DNA of 64,000 nt from NCBI RefSeq assembly GCF_029168945.1, contig NC_083607.1, positions 42,827,257-42,891,256 on the forward strand, read 5' to 3'. The notes under the pieces were generated by a model that was not told where the DNA came from, did not search any database, and saw only the letters and a program-made list of their open reading frames with translations. This document shows, piece by piece, positions 1-11,602 of the stretch; the first letter of the stretch is position 1; every line of letters begins with the position of its first letter. The position numbers were made by a program, and so were the translations under genes. The stretch comes from Cannabis sativa. Lineage: Eukaryota > Streptophyta > Magnoliopsida > Rosales > Cannabaceae.

Positions 1-81
1 CTGATCTTCCACATCAGAAATTTGTCTTCTTGAGATTATTTTGTGTTACTTGGTGTTTCTTTGTGAAATTTGTGACATTGC

Positions 82-966
82 ATGCATCATTGTCAACGTG
101 ATTCTAAAAATTGTTTGGTAAAAAGAGTAGTAACTTTAGGTGAAATTGAAAGTGTTTTTGAAAATCTAAGCATAATGGAACAAGAACCTAATATTGCGCA
201 AGAAAAAACACTACTTGAATATTTTTCACCTATTTCATCTAATGCTCCATCATGCATTGTTTTGCCTACTACTAATGCCACTCATTTTGAACTTAAACCA
301 TCAATCATTCAATTGTTGCCTTCTTTTTATGGTTTAGAAAGAGAAGATCCTTACATGCATGTAAAAGATTTTTTAGATATTTGCTCAACTTTTCGTTTTC
401 AAAATTTTTCGGATGAATCGGTTAAGCTTAGGTTGTTTCCTTTTTCTTTAAAAGATAGAGCCAAAGCTTGGTTAAACTCACTTCCAATCGGAACCATAAC
501 AACTTGGGATCAACTTTTTAATAAATTTCTTGCCAAATTTTTCCCCATGTCCAAAACTGATAATTAAAGAAGAGAAATCTCCAAATTTTATCAAAAAGAT
601 AATGAAGAATTTTATGAATGTTGGGAAAGATTTAAAGATTTATTATTAAAATGTCTCCACCATGGTTTTGAAAAATGGAGACTTGTAAAATATTTTTATG
701 ATGGTTTAACCCCTTCAAACCGACAAATGATTCAATCTATGCATACCGGAAAATTTTTGAAATTACAAGGGCAAGAGGCTTGGGAAGCTCTTGAAGAATT
801 ATCTGTTAATTTACAACAATGGAATTATTCTGAGCCTAGGCCTAGGTCTAGAGCAAATAATTCACCTAAAAGAGGAGGAAAATATGAAATTAAAGAAGAA
901 ACTGATTAGAGAACATCTTTTGAAAAATTAGCAAGAAAAGTATAAGCCTTAGTCATAAGTCAAACT
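82..966 (+). pseudogene. Athila-type gag (retrotransposon gag domain), broken
   Basis: Gag would form the virus-like particle. A retrotransposon gag core is visible at about 301-560, with the typical sequence around LRLFPFSLKDRAKAWLNSLP followed by TWDQLFNKFLAKFFP. The reading frame is constant from 82 to beyond 966 but is cut by a TAA at 565-567, a TAG at 907-909 and a further TAG near 943. Similarity runs through the stops (FYQKDNEEFYECWERFKDL just after the first), so these are point lesions in one ancestral frame. The true start probably lies near or before base 82. Confidence 0.8.
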
Positions 967-3189
967 ATGAATTCTCATGTTCAACCTAAAAAAGAGGTTT
1001 GTGCTAGTACTTGTCATAATGATCAATCATGTCCTTCTTTTCTTGAAACATTTTCCGAAGAGGCTAATGCATTACATTTATATGGTAAACCAAATGATAG
1101 CCTATTTTCTAACACATACAATCCTAATTGGAGAAACCATCCTAATTTTTCATGGAGACAAAACCAACCAAAAATGACCCAAGGAAACCAATTCAACATG
1201 CCAAATCCGAATCATGCCCAACCAAGTCAACCTTACATTCCACAAAGAAAGCCTTCCTTAGAAGACACTTTACAAAAATTTATGCAATCCACCCAACAAA
1301 TCATGCAAAATCAATCTCAATCCATTGCCAAACTTGAGACACAATTGGGTCAACTTGCCAATGCCGTAACTGAGAGAGAAAAAGGGAGATTTCCTAGCCA
1401 ACCCGTCCCAAATCCTAAAGGCCAATATGAAGTAGGAGTCCCAAGTCATAAAGAAGAAGCTAAGTCTATTTCCACTCTTAGATCCGGAAAACAAATTGCC
1501 AAACCCGATTACACACCTCAAGTTGAAAAAGACCAAAGCCAAAGTTCCAACACAAATGACTTGTCAAAAGATAATGATCAAATTCTTCCTTCCATTCCAA
1601 AAGCTCCTTTTCCACAAAGATTACTTCCACTCAAGAAAGGCAGCCAATATAGTGACATCTTAGAAGTGTTCAAACAAGTAAGTATCAACATTCCATTCTT
1701 AGATGCCATTAAACAAATTCTTGCCTACTCCAAATTCTTGAAAGACCTTTGCACTGTTAAAAGAAACACTAATGTTCCAAAAAATGCATTTTTAACTGAA
1801 CAAGTTAGTTCCATAATTCAATACAAAAGCCTTGTGAAATATAAAGATCTTGGTTGTCCAACAATTTCATGCATCATTGGTGATCATTTTATTCACAAAG
1901 CTTTACTTGATTTAGGAGCTAGTGTGAATTTATTGCCTTATTCTGTTTATAAGCAACTTGGTCTAGGAGAATTAAAACCAACTTCTATAACACTTCAATT
2001 AGCTGATCGTTCAGTGAAAATTCCTAGAGGTATTATAGAAGATGTTTTAATTAAAGTGGATAAGTTCTATTTTCCTATTGATTTCATTGTTCTTGATACT
2101 CAACCTGTTGAAAATGCTCATGCTCAAATACCCATCATTTTAGGTAGACCATTTTTAGCTACATCTAATGCAATTATCAACTGTCGTAATGGTGTATTGA
2201 AATTATCTTTTGGAAACATGACTGTTGAATTGAATGTTTTTAATGTTGCTAAATCTGTTGAGTGTGAGGAAATACATGAAATGAACATGATTAACACGAA
2301 AAATATGTTTGAAATGGACATGAATGAATCTTTTGAAACTTATGCTAAAATGTTTGGAATGTGCTTAAATGTTGATGATTTTATTCATGATGTCAATTCT
2401 TTGCTTGAGTCTACCCCACTAATGGATACTGAAAAATGGAAAGCCAAAATTGAACCATGTATTCCATTAGAGCGTGTTGAGTCAACTCCTGAACCACCAA
2501 AGTTAGATCTCAAACCTTTGCCCGACACTTTGAAATATGCATTTTTAGGAGAGTCTAACACCTATCCTGTTATCATTGCATCTGGTTTAGATGAAAAACA
2601 AGAAGCAAAGTTGTTAGATATCCTTAGAAAACATAAAAAGGCCATAGGTTGGACCATGGGAGACATTAAGGGAATTAGCCCAGCTGTGTGCATGCATAGA
2701 ATTCATTTAGAAGAAAATGCTAAGCCCTCCCGAGAAAGTCAAAGAAGATTAAATCCAAACATGAAAGAGGTAGTAAGAGATGATGTAATTAAAATGTTAG
2801 ATGTAGGGATCATTTACCCTATTTCTGACAGTCCATGGGTTAGTCCAGTTCAAGTTGTTCCAAAAAAGTCTGGGATCACTTTTGTTAAAAATGAACAAAA
2901 TGAGTTAATCCCTACTAGAGTCCAAACTGGGTGGAGAGTGTGTATAGACTATAGAAAGTTGAATAGTGTCACTAGGAAAGACCACTTCCCATTACCCTTC
3001 ATTGACCAAATGCTTGAAATATTAGCCGACCATGCTTATTATTGCTTTCCTGATGGGTATTCGGGATATAACCAAATCGCCATTGCCCCCGAAGATCAAG
3101 AAAAGACTACCTTTACTTGCCCTTTTGGAACCTTTGCATATCGTCGCATGCCTTTTGGTCTTTGTAATGCTCCTGCAACATTTCATTGA
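967..3189 (+). pseudogene. Athila-type gag C-terminus, protease and RT N-terminal half
   Basis: This 740-codon stretch continues the gag frame. Residues 1-200 are a Gln/Asn/Pro-rich gag tail. An aspartic protease lies near residues 300-410, with the catalytic-type LDLGASVNLLPYSVYKQLGL and a later ILGRPFLAT motif. RT starts near residue 610 (DVGIIYPISDSPWVSPV), then CIDYRKLNSVTRKDHFPLPF and ends at MPFGLCNAPATFH. A TGA at 3187-3189 stops the frame just before the RT catalytic segment; the same frame reopens at once. It cannot give functional RT as it stands. Confidence 0.85.
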
Positions 3190-3192
3190 TCT

Positions 3193-3678
3193 ATGATTGC
3201 AATATTTTCTGATATGGTTGAAAGAAATCTTGAAGTGTTTATGGATGATTTTTCTGTGTTTGGAAATTCTTTTGATGATTGTTTGCACCATCTTTCTCTT
3301 GTTTTAATTCGTTGCAAAGAAATGAATTTAGTTCTTAATTGGGAAAAATGTCATTTCATGGTTAAAAAGGGAATTGTCTTAGGTCATGTGATTTCATCTC
3401 AAGGAATAGAAGTTGATAGAGCAAAAGTAGATCTTATTTCAAAACTTCCTCCACCTAAGACCGTAAAAGAAATTAGATCATTCTTAGGACATGCCGGTTT
3501 TTATAGAAGATTCATAAAAGACTTTAGCAAAATCTCACGCCCTTTATGTCATTTACTTGGAAAAGAAAATGCTTTTGTCTTTGATAATGAATGCCATGTT
3601 GCCTTTGAAAAATTGAAATCCCTTTTGACTCGTGCACCCATTATTCGCCCTCCTGATTGGAATGTTCCTTTTGAATAA
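3193..3678 (+). pseudogene. Athila-type RT C-terminal half
   Basis: This continues the RT in the frame of the preceding segment after one TGA. The catalytic box reads VFMDDFSVFG near residues 15-24 (FMDD form of YxDD). It is followed by LGHVISSQGIEVDRAKVDLI and the connection segment IRSFLGHAGFYRRFIKDFSKI, standard for Ty3/gypsy RT. It ends at a TAA at 3676-3678, where the frame then shifts into RNase H. No independent start is expected; it is part of a polyprotein. Confidence 0.85.
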
Positions 3679-4112
3679 TGTGTGATGCTTCTGATTATGC
3701 AATTGGTGCTGTTTTAGGACAAAGAATTAACAAGTTACCTCATGTAATATACTATGCTAGCAAAACTTTAAATGAAGCTCAATTGAATTACACTACAACT
3801 GAAAAAGAATTGCTTGTTGTTGTGTTTGCATTAGAGAAGTTTAGGTCTTATTTGTTAGGATCTAAAATAATTGTCTATTCTGATCATGCTGCATTGAAAT
3901 ATCTCTTGTCGAAAAAAGATGCTAAATATCGTTTAATTCGTTGGATCTTGCTTTTACAAGAATTTGATTTAGAGATACGTGATAAAAAAGGTTCTGAAAA
4001 TGTTGTAGCTGATCATTTGTCTAAAATTGTTGTTGAAACTAATCATGATTCCACCACTATCATTGAAACTTTTCCTCATGAACAACTCATGCATGTATCT
4101 TCTTTTCCTTAG
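3678..4112 (+). pseudogene. Athila-type RNase H domain
   Basis: RNase H degrades the RNA strand of the RNA/DNA hybrid during reverse transcription. The segment starts with [16 protein letters not shown], which carries the first catalytic Asp. It continues with [20 protein letters not shown] and [19 protein letters not shown], and ends in [10 protein letters not shown], the usual end of a gypsy RNase H. It is in a different frame from the RT part, so a frameshift lies at about 3670-3680. A TAG at 4110-4112 separates it from the integrase. Confidence 0.85.
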
Positions 4113-4401
4113 TATGCTGATATTGTCAATTATTTGGTCACTGGTGAAATTCCTTCTCATTGGCCTAAACAAGATAAATCTAAATTTTATGCTGAAGTGA
4201 AAAATTTCATGTGGGATGATCCTTATTTGTTTAAATATTGCCCTGATCAAATAATAAGAAGATGCATTCCAAGAAAACTGCTTTGAAAATTTTACAATGT
4301 GGATTTTATTGGCCTACTATTTTTCATGACACTTATATGTATTGCAAATCTTGTGAACGTTGTCAAAAATTAGGAAGTGTAACTAGAAGAAACATGATGC
4401 C
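4113..4401 (+). pseudogene. Athila-type integrase N-terminal part, interrupted by copia A
   Basis: After the RNase H stop the similarity goes on ([17 protein letters not shown], then [20 protein letters not shown]). There is an apparent internal deletion near 4268-4275, because the text jumps to the zinc-finger part [19 protein letters not shown] and CKSCERCQKLG. The segment ends at 4401, exactly at the left ATGCC target duplication of copia A; the rest of the integrase resumes at 26188. The missing stretch would have held the first zinc-binding His residues. Confidence 0.8.
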
Positions 4402-6255
4402 TGTTGGGTTTTATGCCCTAAATAAAACTCATTTCATATAATCAGATTTACTTATTAATAAAGATCAGAAATAACATTTTATGTTGCATGGTTCACATGA
4501 TTTATTTCATGATTATATGTATATAATGTATGAATTCTTTTTAAGTCCAGAACATATGAGTTGGTTAAAGATTATAGTGTTGTCAGCACAGTGGAATATA
4601 ATCTTAATCATATGTTCAAAAGTTTATTACCTGATTTGTCAGAACACTGGATTTAGACTGACATGGTATAATCAGCGATAGGTATTCTTACACCTTGGAA
4701 AAGTGTTATGTCCTTTCCAGGACATTGGCAAAGTTTACCAGTATCGGATGTATGGAGTATACATCGGAAGGGACCGATATTGAACTTTGATTAGATATAT
4801 TAAAATTTACCGTAATATCTATTCAATTCAATATCACCTGTTGATCCTAGATCAAATGATCATAATCCTGATATGGTAGGTTCAATCTCAAGAGTGTTAC
4901 TCGTGTTCTTTGATTTGTTAGTTAAGCCTACTTTTGGGTCAGGGTGATACGGACATTTTGGGAACACGGTAGTCCAATTGAGTGGGAGCGCTAACATAAA
5001 TATGGAATCTATAGCTTCTATTTGGAAAATAGAAGTAAAGGATGATTTCCTTCGAGCTTAACCAAACGAAGATAAATGATGGAGATCTCATTTCACTTAG
5101 GTGAAATATCATTTATACAGGGTTAAGTGTTTTAAGGATAAAATACATTGAAGGTGTAGCAATAACAGTAGTGCCTTTTCAATGTAGATCATCTATATAG
5201 AGGATCATTGATCACATTAGGGTTATAACAATGGATAACTAATGACGTGTCTATATCGTGGAACATATAGAGCGTTTCTATATGACTGAGAGTGCAATTC
5301 CAAGTTCTAAGTGTGGATTCAATGAGGAATTAATAAGTTAGGGAATTTACTTGGTAAATTCGGTTCGACTTATTGGAAGCTCGGTTATATAGACCCATGG
5401 TCCCCATACTAGTTGAGACCATACTGCTTGTAAGACTCAGTTAATTGATTTTAATTAATCAATTAAAATTCTAAAAGTTAGACTATGTCTACTTTATGAA
5501 TTTTCACTAAGCAAGGGCGAAATTGTAAAGAAAAGAGATTTTAGGTTTATTTATTGATTAAGAGACTTTATATGTCTAAATTAATAATTATATTAAATGG
5601 CAATATTATTTAATAATTATTTCCAAGTTATTAAATAATTAGAATTGGCATTTAAAAGGTTAAATTGGAAAATTGGCATTTTTGAGAAAATGGGAATGGA
5701 AAATAACAAAATGGGAAAGTTGCAAAGTGAGGCCCAATACCCTTTGTATGGCCAGCCCTATGCATGAGAAATACCATTTGTAGTTTCCATTATTTTAATG
5801 CCATACAATTCTAACCTAAACCTAGAGGGTTTTCTATAAATAGAAAGTGTTGGCTTGAGGAAACTAACACACACATCTTTGATCACTTTGTTTCTCTCAG
5901 AAAAAGCCTCACACGCCTCTCTCTCTTTTCTTCTCTCTAAATTTCGAAACTTTGAGTGAATGAGTAGTGCCCACATACATCAAGTGGTATCTCAATCATA
6001 GTATGTAAGACTATGGAATTTCTGCATCAAAGAAGGAGAAAAGAAGATCCAGGTTCAGATCTTGGTGATGCTCTGCCACAGAAAGGAATCAAGGGCTAGA
6101 GATCTGAACGGAAGGAGTCATATTATTCCGCTGCACCCACTGTAAGGTTTTCTAACTTTATATGTGTTTATTTTCATTGTTTTAGAATTCATATTAGGTT
6201 CTTAATCCAACATACTTGTTAGTAAATCTAGATCATGGTAAATTAATTTCCAACA
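4402..6255 (+). repeat. 5' LTR of copia A
   Basis: Starts TGTTGGGTTTTATGCCC, ends TTTCCAACA; matches 24333-26187 nearly base for base. It holds the promoter (TATA box at 5835-5842) and a pyrimidine-rich stretch CTCTCTCTCTTTTCTTCTC downstream at about 5918-5937. Small open frames inside are present in both LTR copies but resemble no known protein. Confidence 0.93.
5835..5842 (+). promoter_or_regulatory. TATA box of copia A 5' LTR
   Basis: TATAAATA lies about 1.4 kb into the LTR, as expected for a U3/R border. The same motif is at the matching place in the 3' LTR (25767-25774) and in both copia B LTRs (13035-13042, 23147-23154). Confidence 0.65.
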
Positions 6256-6257
6256 AC

Positions 6258-6270
6258 TGGCACCAGAGCC
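6258..6270 (+). promoter_or_regulatory. Primer binding site of copia A (initiator Met tRNA type)
   Basis: TGGCACCAGAGCC begins two bases after the 5' LTR. The usual plant form is TGGTATCAGAGC; two changes (TA to CA, T to C) weaken the match. Minus-strand cDNA synthesis would be primed here. Confidence 0.75.
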
Positions 6271-6659
6271 ATGGTAATGATTTACTTTCATGTAATATGA
6301 ATTAAAACGATGATTTGCATGTTTTTGTGTTGATTTGGATGGTTTCATGTTGGTTTATGTGCTGATGTAATGAATGTATGTGTTGTACGAAATTTTTCCA
6401 TGAAATATATTTTTTCAATTTTTCAAAATATTTTATTTGGATTCCTTGTGGAAAATTGAGCAATTTTCGTTTTTACGGAAATTTTCGTTTTTACGGAACT
6501 CGATTCCGATAAAAATTGAGAAAGATATGAATTTTGGAAGATTGGAAATCATGGTTGCTACATGCAGCCTATCCTGGCAGTTCCCCACAAATTGCGAATT
6601 TTTGAGGTTTTTTCCCCAAAAATCCAATTTTTTCTTCGGATTGTTTCCCAAAATTTATT

Positions 6660-6780
6660 TTTCCAATTTTAAATATTTCTAAATTGAAATGTTTCCAATT
6701 TTAAATATTTTCAATTTGGAATTTTTCCAATTTTTAAATATTTCTATTTTGGAATGTTTCCAATTTTAAATATTTCCTAT
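6660..6780 (+). repeat. Tandem repeat, about four copies of a ~33 bp unit
   Basis: Each unit starts TTTCCAATTTTAAATATTT and ends near TTGGAAT or TTGAAAT; units start at about 6660, 6692, 6724 and 6757. I see no such array at the matching place in copia B, so it probably expanded in A. Confidence 0.7.
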
Positions 6781-7886
6781 TATGGTCAGATTTAAAAATT
6801 TGTTAACTTCTTTAATATTTATTTATTATTTAATTATAAGATTAGATATTTTGATATTTAAGATATTTTAAATTAAAAGATAACTTTGTCTTTTTATTTA
6901 AAATATTATATTAAAATTATCTTATATGACAAATTAAATAATTGATAAATTTGAAATTAACATAGATATTTTTATAGATATACTTACCATAATATTTTTC
7001 AAATTCAAAAATTTGTTATTTTGTTAAATATTTAATTATTTATAAATTATAAGTATAAAAATGATATTTTTTCTATATATATATATATATATCATTTTTT
7101 CCTTATTAGAAATTTATAAATCATATCTTAAATATTTAAATAACATAGATAATTTTGTAAAGATTTAAATATTGCTTAATTTGAGATATTTTGGCATATA
7201 ATTATGGTAATTGTTATTCATTTATTATTTTATTCCTAAAATAATAATTATCTAACCAAATCTATTTTAAAAATTGGTTTATTTTATTAAATTATAAGAT
7301 CTGAAAGTGATATTGAAGATTCTTTCCTTTCAAATCATTGATCGTATTATATATTTAATTTAATTTGATTCAAATAAACCTAGATATTTTAAAATTAGTT
7401 TCCTTTATTTGGTTAGTTTAAGAATAATAATTTTATTATATTAATATCTTATTTTCACATTTGTTACATGTACAATGTTTGTTTATTAATATTGTTTATT
7501 CAAAAACTCTTTTTAACAAACCTATTATTTATCTGATCTAAATTGCTATGATTAACTTGTTGACAGATCTAATGATCTGATTTTAATCATAGTCCAATTG
7601 ACGATAGATCTTATAAATAATTTGTAACAGGTAAATTTTGTACTTCTTTCATCTGTGTAAACCTAGTAACATGATAGGGCCCATCCAAATCATTTGACCT
7701 GTGTGAGCCTATATGTTTGCTTTTGGGCTTAGATGCATATAGGAAGCCCATTTAAGTTTTTACTAAGTAAATGGACTAGGTTGCTAAAATAAATTTTGAC
7801 ATAAGGAAATTTATTTAGGTCCAATTAGATTTGGGCTTATTCAATGAATAACAATTGTTTATTTTAAGGTTAAATTCCTCTCTTTT

Positions 7887-7978
7887 GGGCCTTGTGTGAG
7901 AGTTGGGGGCCATAGAAGTGGGTACGACATACTGAACCCAGCTCCCCCTCACATGAACTACCCCAATTGTGAAGGCCC
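7887..7978 (+). other. Foldable GC-richer island in copia A leader
   Basis: Inverted segments can nest: GGGCCTT (7887-7893) with AAGGCCC (7972-7978), TGTGA (7895-7899) with TCACA (7949-7953), and GGGGG (7905-7909) with CCCCC (7944-7948). The outer two pairings are kept in copia B at 14833-14924. A packaging or dimerisation role is only a guess. Confidence 0.5.
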
Positions 7979-10399
7979 ATTTGCCTTATTTAAATAATTG
8001 TATTAGGTTAATTATATTAGTCTAACGTAATTAAAATTGAATTAGCAACATAATTAACTTTTAAAATATATGAAATTTTTTTTCATGTAATATTTTAAAG
8101 TTAATTTTAGAAAAACACTTAGTCAATGATATATTCTAGATAGTTATTTCTAGTACTAATTATTATTTCTAATATTAAATAGGAAAATATCATTGATTGT
8201 GAAATTAATTGTTTCCTAATTAATTTTGGTACAATCTAAGTTTAGTATATTTTCCTAGTATTAAACTAGAATTAATAATTAAGTTTCCTCTTTACTTAAT
8301 TATTTGTTTCTTGAATTTAATTCATTTAATTAAATTGAAAATTTCAATATCTAAGTTGATTTTCATCATGATACTTTAATATTGTTATTTTGATGTTATT
8401 TAATTAAAGTTGAAAATTATTTTAAGTTTGGAATCTTATTTCAGAATAACTTAAGTTTGAATAATTTTCAAAATATATTTTATTTTATTTTATTAATCAT
8501 TTCGCAAAATTTTGAAATTGTATTTCTTTAATGCAGAAATTTCGAATTTTATTTGAAAAATAGATTAAAGTTGAAAATTATTTATTTAATTTTGGACCAA
8601 CTTAAATCAATGACTTTTTCATTTAATGGTTAATTAAAATAAATGAACTAAAATATATTATAATTAGAAATAGAATTAATTAGTCTACGAAAGTCTAGAT
8701 AGATATTATCTGTTTTGCTTGAAGTATTTTTCTAGTGTATTTAATTAAATAGAAAATTAATATTTAAGTTGATTTTTTAATCATGATACTTAAATATTTG
8801 AAATTTTTCTTAGATATTTAATTAAATAGGGAAATTATATTTTTTGTTGAAAATTAATTTTTATTAATTTTGGGCCAACATAAAATTAGAGTAATTTTTT
8901 AGGATTTATTTTATTTTATTTTAAAGCATTTTCGAAATGCAATATATATTTATAGAAAATTAAATTTGAGTTGTAAATTAATTTAAATTAATTTTGAAAC
9001 AACTTAAATTGAATAATTTTCTAAATATTTATGGAAATTATTACTAAGATGGAAATAATTCACGTTATTTTCATATCCATCTAAGTATAATTTATAAATA
9101 TTAAATTAAAATTTATATTTGGAATTTTTTATTCTAAATTGGAAATTTTAATTAAATAAATATATATTTAAAATAAATGGATTAAAATAAATATTAGAAG
9201 AAAATACAACCCTTCATTAAATAATGAGCTTTATTATTATAAGGATAATCGATCTCCATTGTTGGTTTTACATAGCTATTGTTTTAGTGAGTAATCCTCC
9301 CTAATGGAGGAACGTTCATTAGCAAGTTAGCACCGTTTAATCTCGAAAGATAAGTAATCTCGTTAGTTTTTTATATAGTTTATGACCACCCTAATGGTGG
9401 CGACTGTATAAGACTTGCAAGAATATGAAACAATGGTGGAAGCTCATAAGATAGAATAGCCTTGACTCTCGCCTAAACGGGAAAACGCGGATTCACATCT
9501 TGATCGAATAAAAGGTTGCTAGAATGTTTGACATTTTAGATGAGCTGACAACTCTATTCAATGAATGGTAGCTTTGACTCTCGCCTAAACAGGACACTGA
9601 TATCAGTTTGTTGAAAACCTTGGAAATTATTTAGGATTGTATGTTTTAGTATTTTCACTTGTCATTCCTACTTGCTATGTGCTTCATAATTTCTGAATTG
9701 TGTATGAATTTGTATTGAACCATGTTATTTTCTGTTATTAAATTGTAGTTTAATTTCGAATCTTCATTGTTGGTCTAACTTGTCTTGTTTTTCTAATGAG
9801 ATAAATCCCTAATGGATTTTCACCATTAGACTAACATAGTAGTGTTAGATCTCGAAAGATAAATATTGTATACGCAACATCTAGCTGTTCATCAATTGAT
9901 GACACCTTAGACTAGTGTTTTACAATATGAAACAAGAAGATTGTATAAATAAGATTACTTTGACTCTCGCTAATCGGAGCATCGTTGGATTCTTATTTAA
10001 AACGAAATTATCCTAATTCCTCTTAGCTTATTCATTTCGTCTTAGCTTAATGATATATCATTGGATGAATGGTCTATAAATCATATAAAGTCTTATTTTC
10101 TCTTAAGAAATTAGATGACGCATATGATTTTATTCCCGAAATTTTATACCAAAATGATATAAATCCTCAATCTTAGATATCTCCTACTTGTATAGGCAAA
10201 TCATAGAGTTAGATTAGTAGTGGTGGTCCAAGAAAGAGTTACTAATTATACAGTTACACTTTCACAAGTGTTTCATAACCATTTTCTTTCAATGGATTCA
10301 AACTGTATGAGTTTAGTATTCTGTGACCAGAATCCACTTGCACTATTCTAAGAACTCTTTGATGTAATTAACCTAAGTCATCAAAAGATACAACCACAT

Positions 10400-11602
10400 T
10401 TTATAAATCTATGGCATTTGTATCTGGTTCATAGTGGTTTTGACAAGATCATTCTCTGCAAAGAGTTAATATGCCTATATCCACTGAAAGTAAGTTCATC
10501 TCATTCGCAGATGGATGTACATTCAGGGGTGGATATGAGTCCTCGTTGTATTCTTAAAACGATCACTCTAGATTTTACCTTATGCAAAAGAAATTTGAAA
10601 TGTTTGAAAAATTTCATGAATTTCTAGCAATGGTAAGTGGTTAAAGATCTTGCAAACTGATAGGGGTGGAGAAAAAGTTAGTAGATATGCAGTTCAAAGA
10701 TCATTAATTTGATTTTGAATTATATCCAAACTTACCTCCCCAGAAATTCGAGTTGCATATTGATGATTAGTTACTAGTCGTTGCCTAAATCCTTATATGG
10801 TAATAAAATTTCAGAATGATGCAATGGTTGTATACTTTATATAAATCATTACTAGATTCATGGATGACCTAATCGAAATCTTAAGAAAAGCTAGAACTGC
10901 TAACCCTGGTTTGCATGTTTGTTAGCTATTCTAAGTGATTAGGGGTGGAGCATCCCATAGTCATTAGATAAGAAAGTGTTTTGTTTAAACAAATACCACT
11001 TTTTCTAAGAAAATGACTAAGTCTGAAAATAAAGTAGCAAATAAAGGAGATTATTTTTTCTTGATTCCATAAGTGTTCTATCATCTTATTCATTACATAT
11101 GATGATCCCACTGCCTCTGTTGTCTTAACACAACTGAAGAGGTCTATACCATTTAGTTTTCTTTGACATAGTTCACGGTACCTTGTTGTAGTGGGAGAGT
11201 TTCTAGGAATTCACCTTCTTATAACTTGGAAGACACTAGTGATTAAAATCCATTGTGAGTTTAAACAAGTAATGGATTGTCAAGATAAGAAACTAAGAAG
11301 AAAGCCAATAGAACTATGGTTTGATCCATTCACATGGAGTAACCTAAAGTTTTTCTATTACAAGGACATGAAAGGAAATTTTCATTAATAAGTCTATTCA
11401 ATGGACTTAACAAAACTTCCTGTTCCTAGTATTATAGGTTTGAGTTTATCTAAACCTATGGTTTGTAGTATACCTGGTAATTACTTACTCTAATGCAAGC
11501 AACTTACTTTAGTAAGATGCTGGAGTATTTTTCTTTTCAATGGCAATCTATAGAAGCTTCACAACTTCTTAGATATAGATTTTATTTATCTAAGGAAGAG
11601 TC
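10400..11602 (+). pseudogene. Copia A integrase/RT relics, scrambled
   Basis: Short islands of copia polyprotein can be read between many small deletions and shifts: HSGFDKI near 10433 (pre-integrase), LMQKKFEMFEKFHEFLAMV near 10578-10634 (integrase core), then SMDLTKLPVPSIIGLSLSKP near 11399 (late RT). Catalytic motifs are not intact. The relic is cut at 11602 by copia B and goes on at 23611. Copia B carries matching islands with the same kind of lesions, so the decay predates the spread of both elements. Confidence 0.7.

Larger units (their letters stand above)
6271..10150 (+). other. AT-rich non-coding leader of copia A
   Basis: About 3.9 kb with no frame of note and very high AT, where an autonomous copia element would have a short leader and gag. 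It contains a tandem repeat (6660-6780), a TA run near 7072-7091, a GC-richer foldable island (7887-7978) and two related blocks with the motif GACTCTCGCC (about 9250-10060). The same order of blocks occurs in copia B, so the leader is a stable part of the family. Confidence 0.75.

Noticed and set aside
5758..5976. 72-codon minus-strand frame in the copia A LTRs (also 25690-25908)
   Set aside because: Spans the TATA and leader region on the wrong strand; no similarity recognised.
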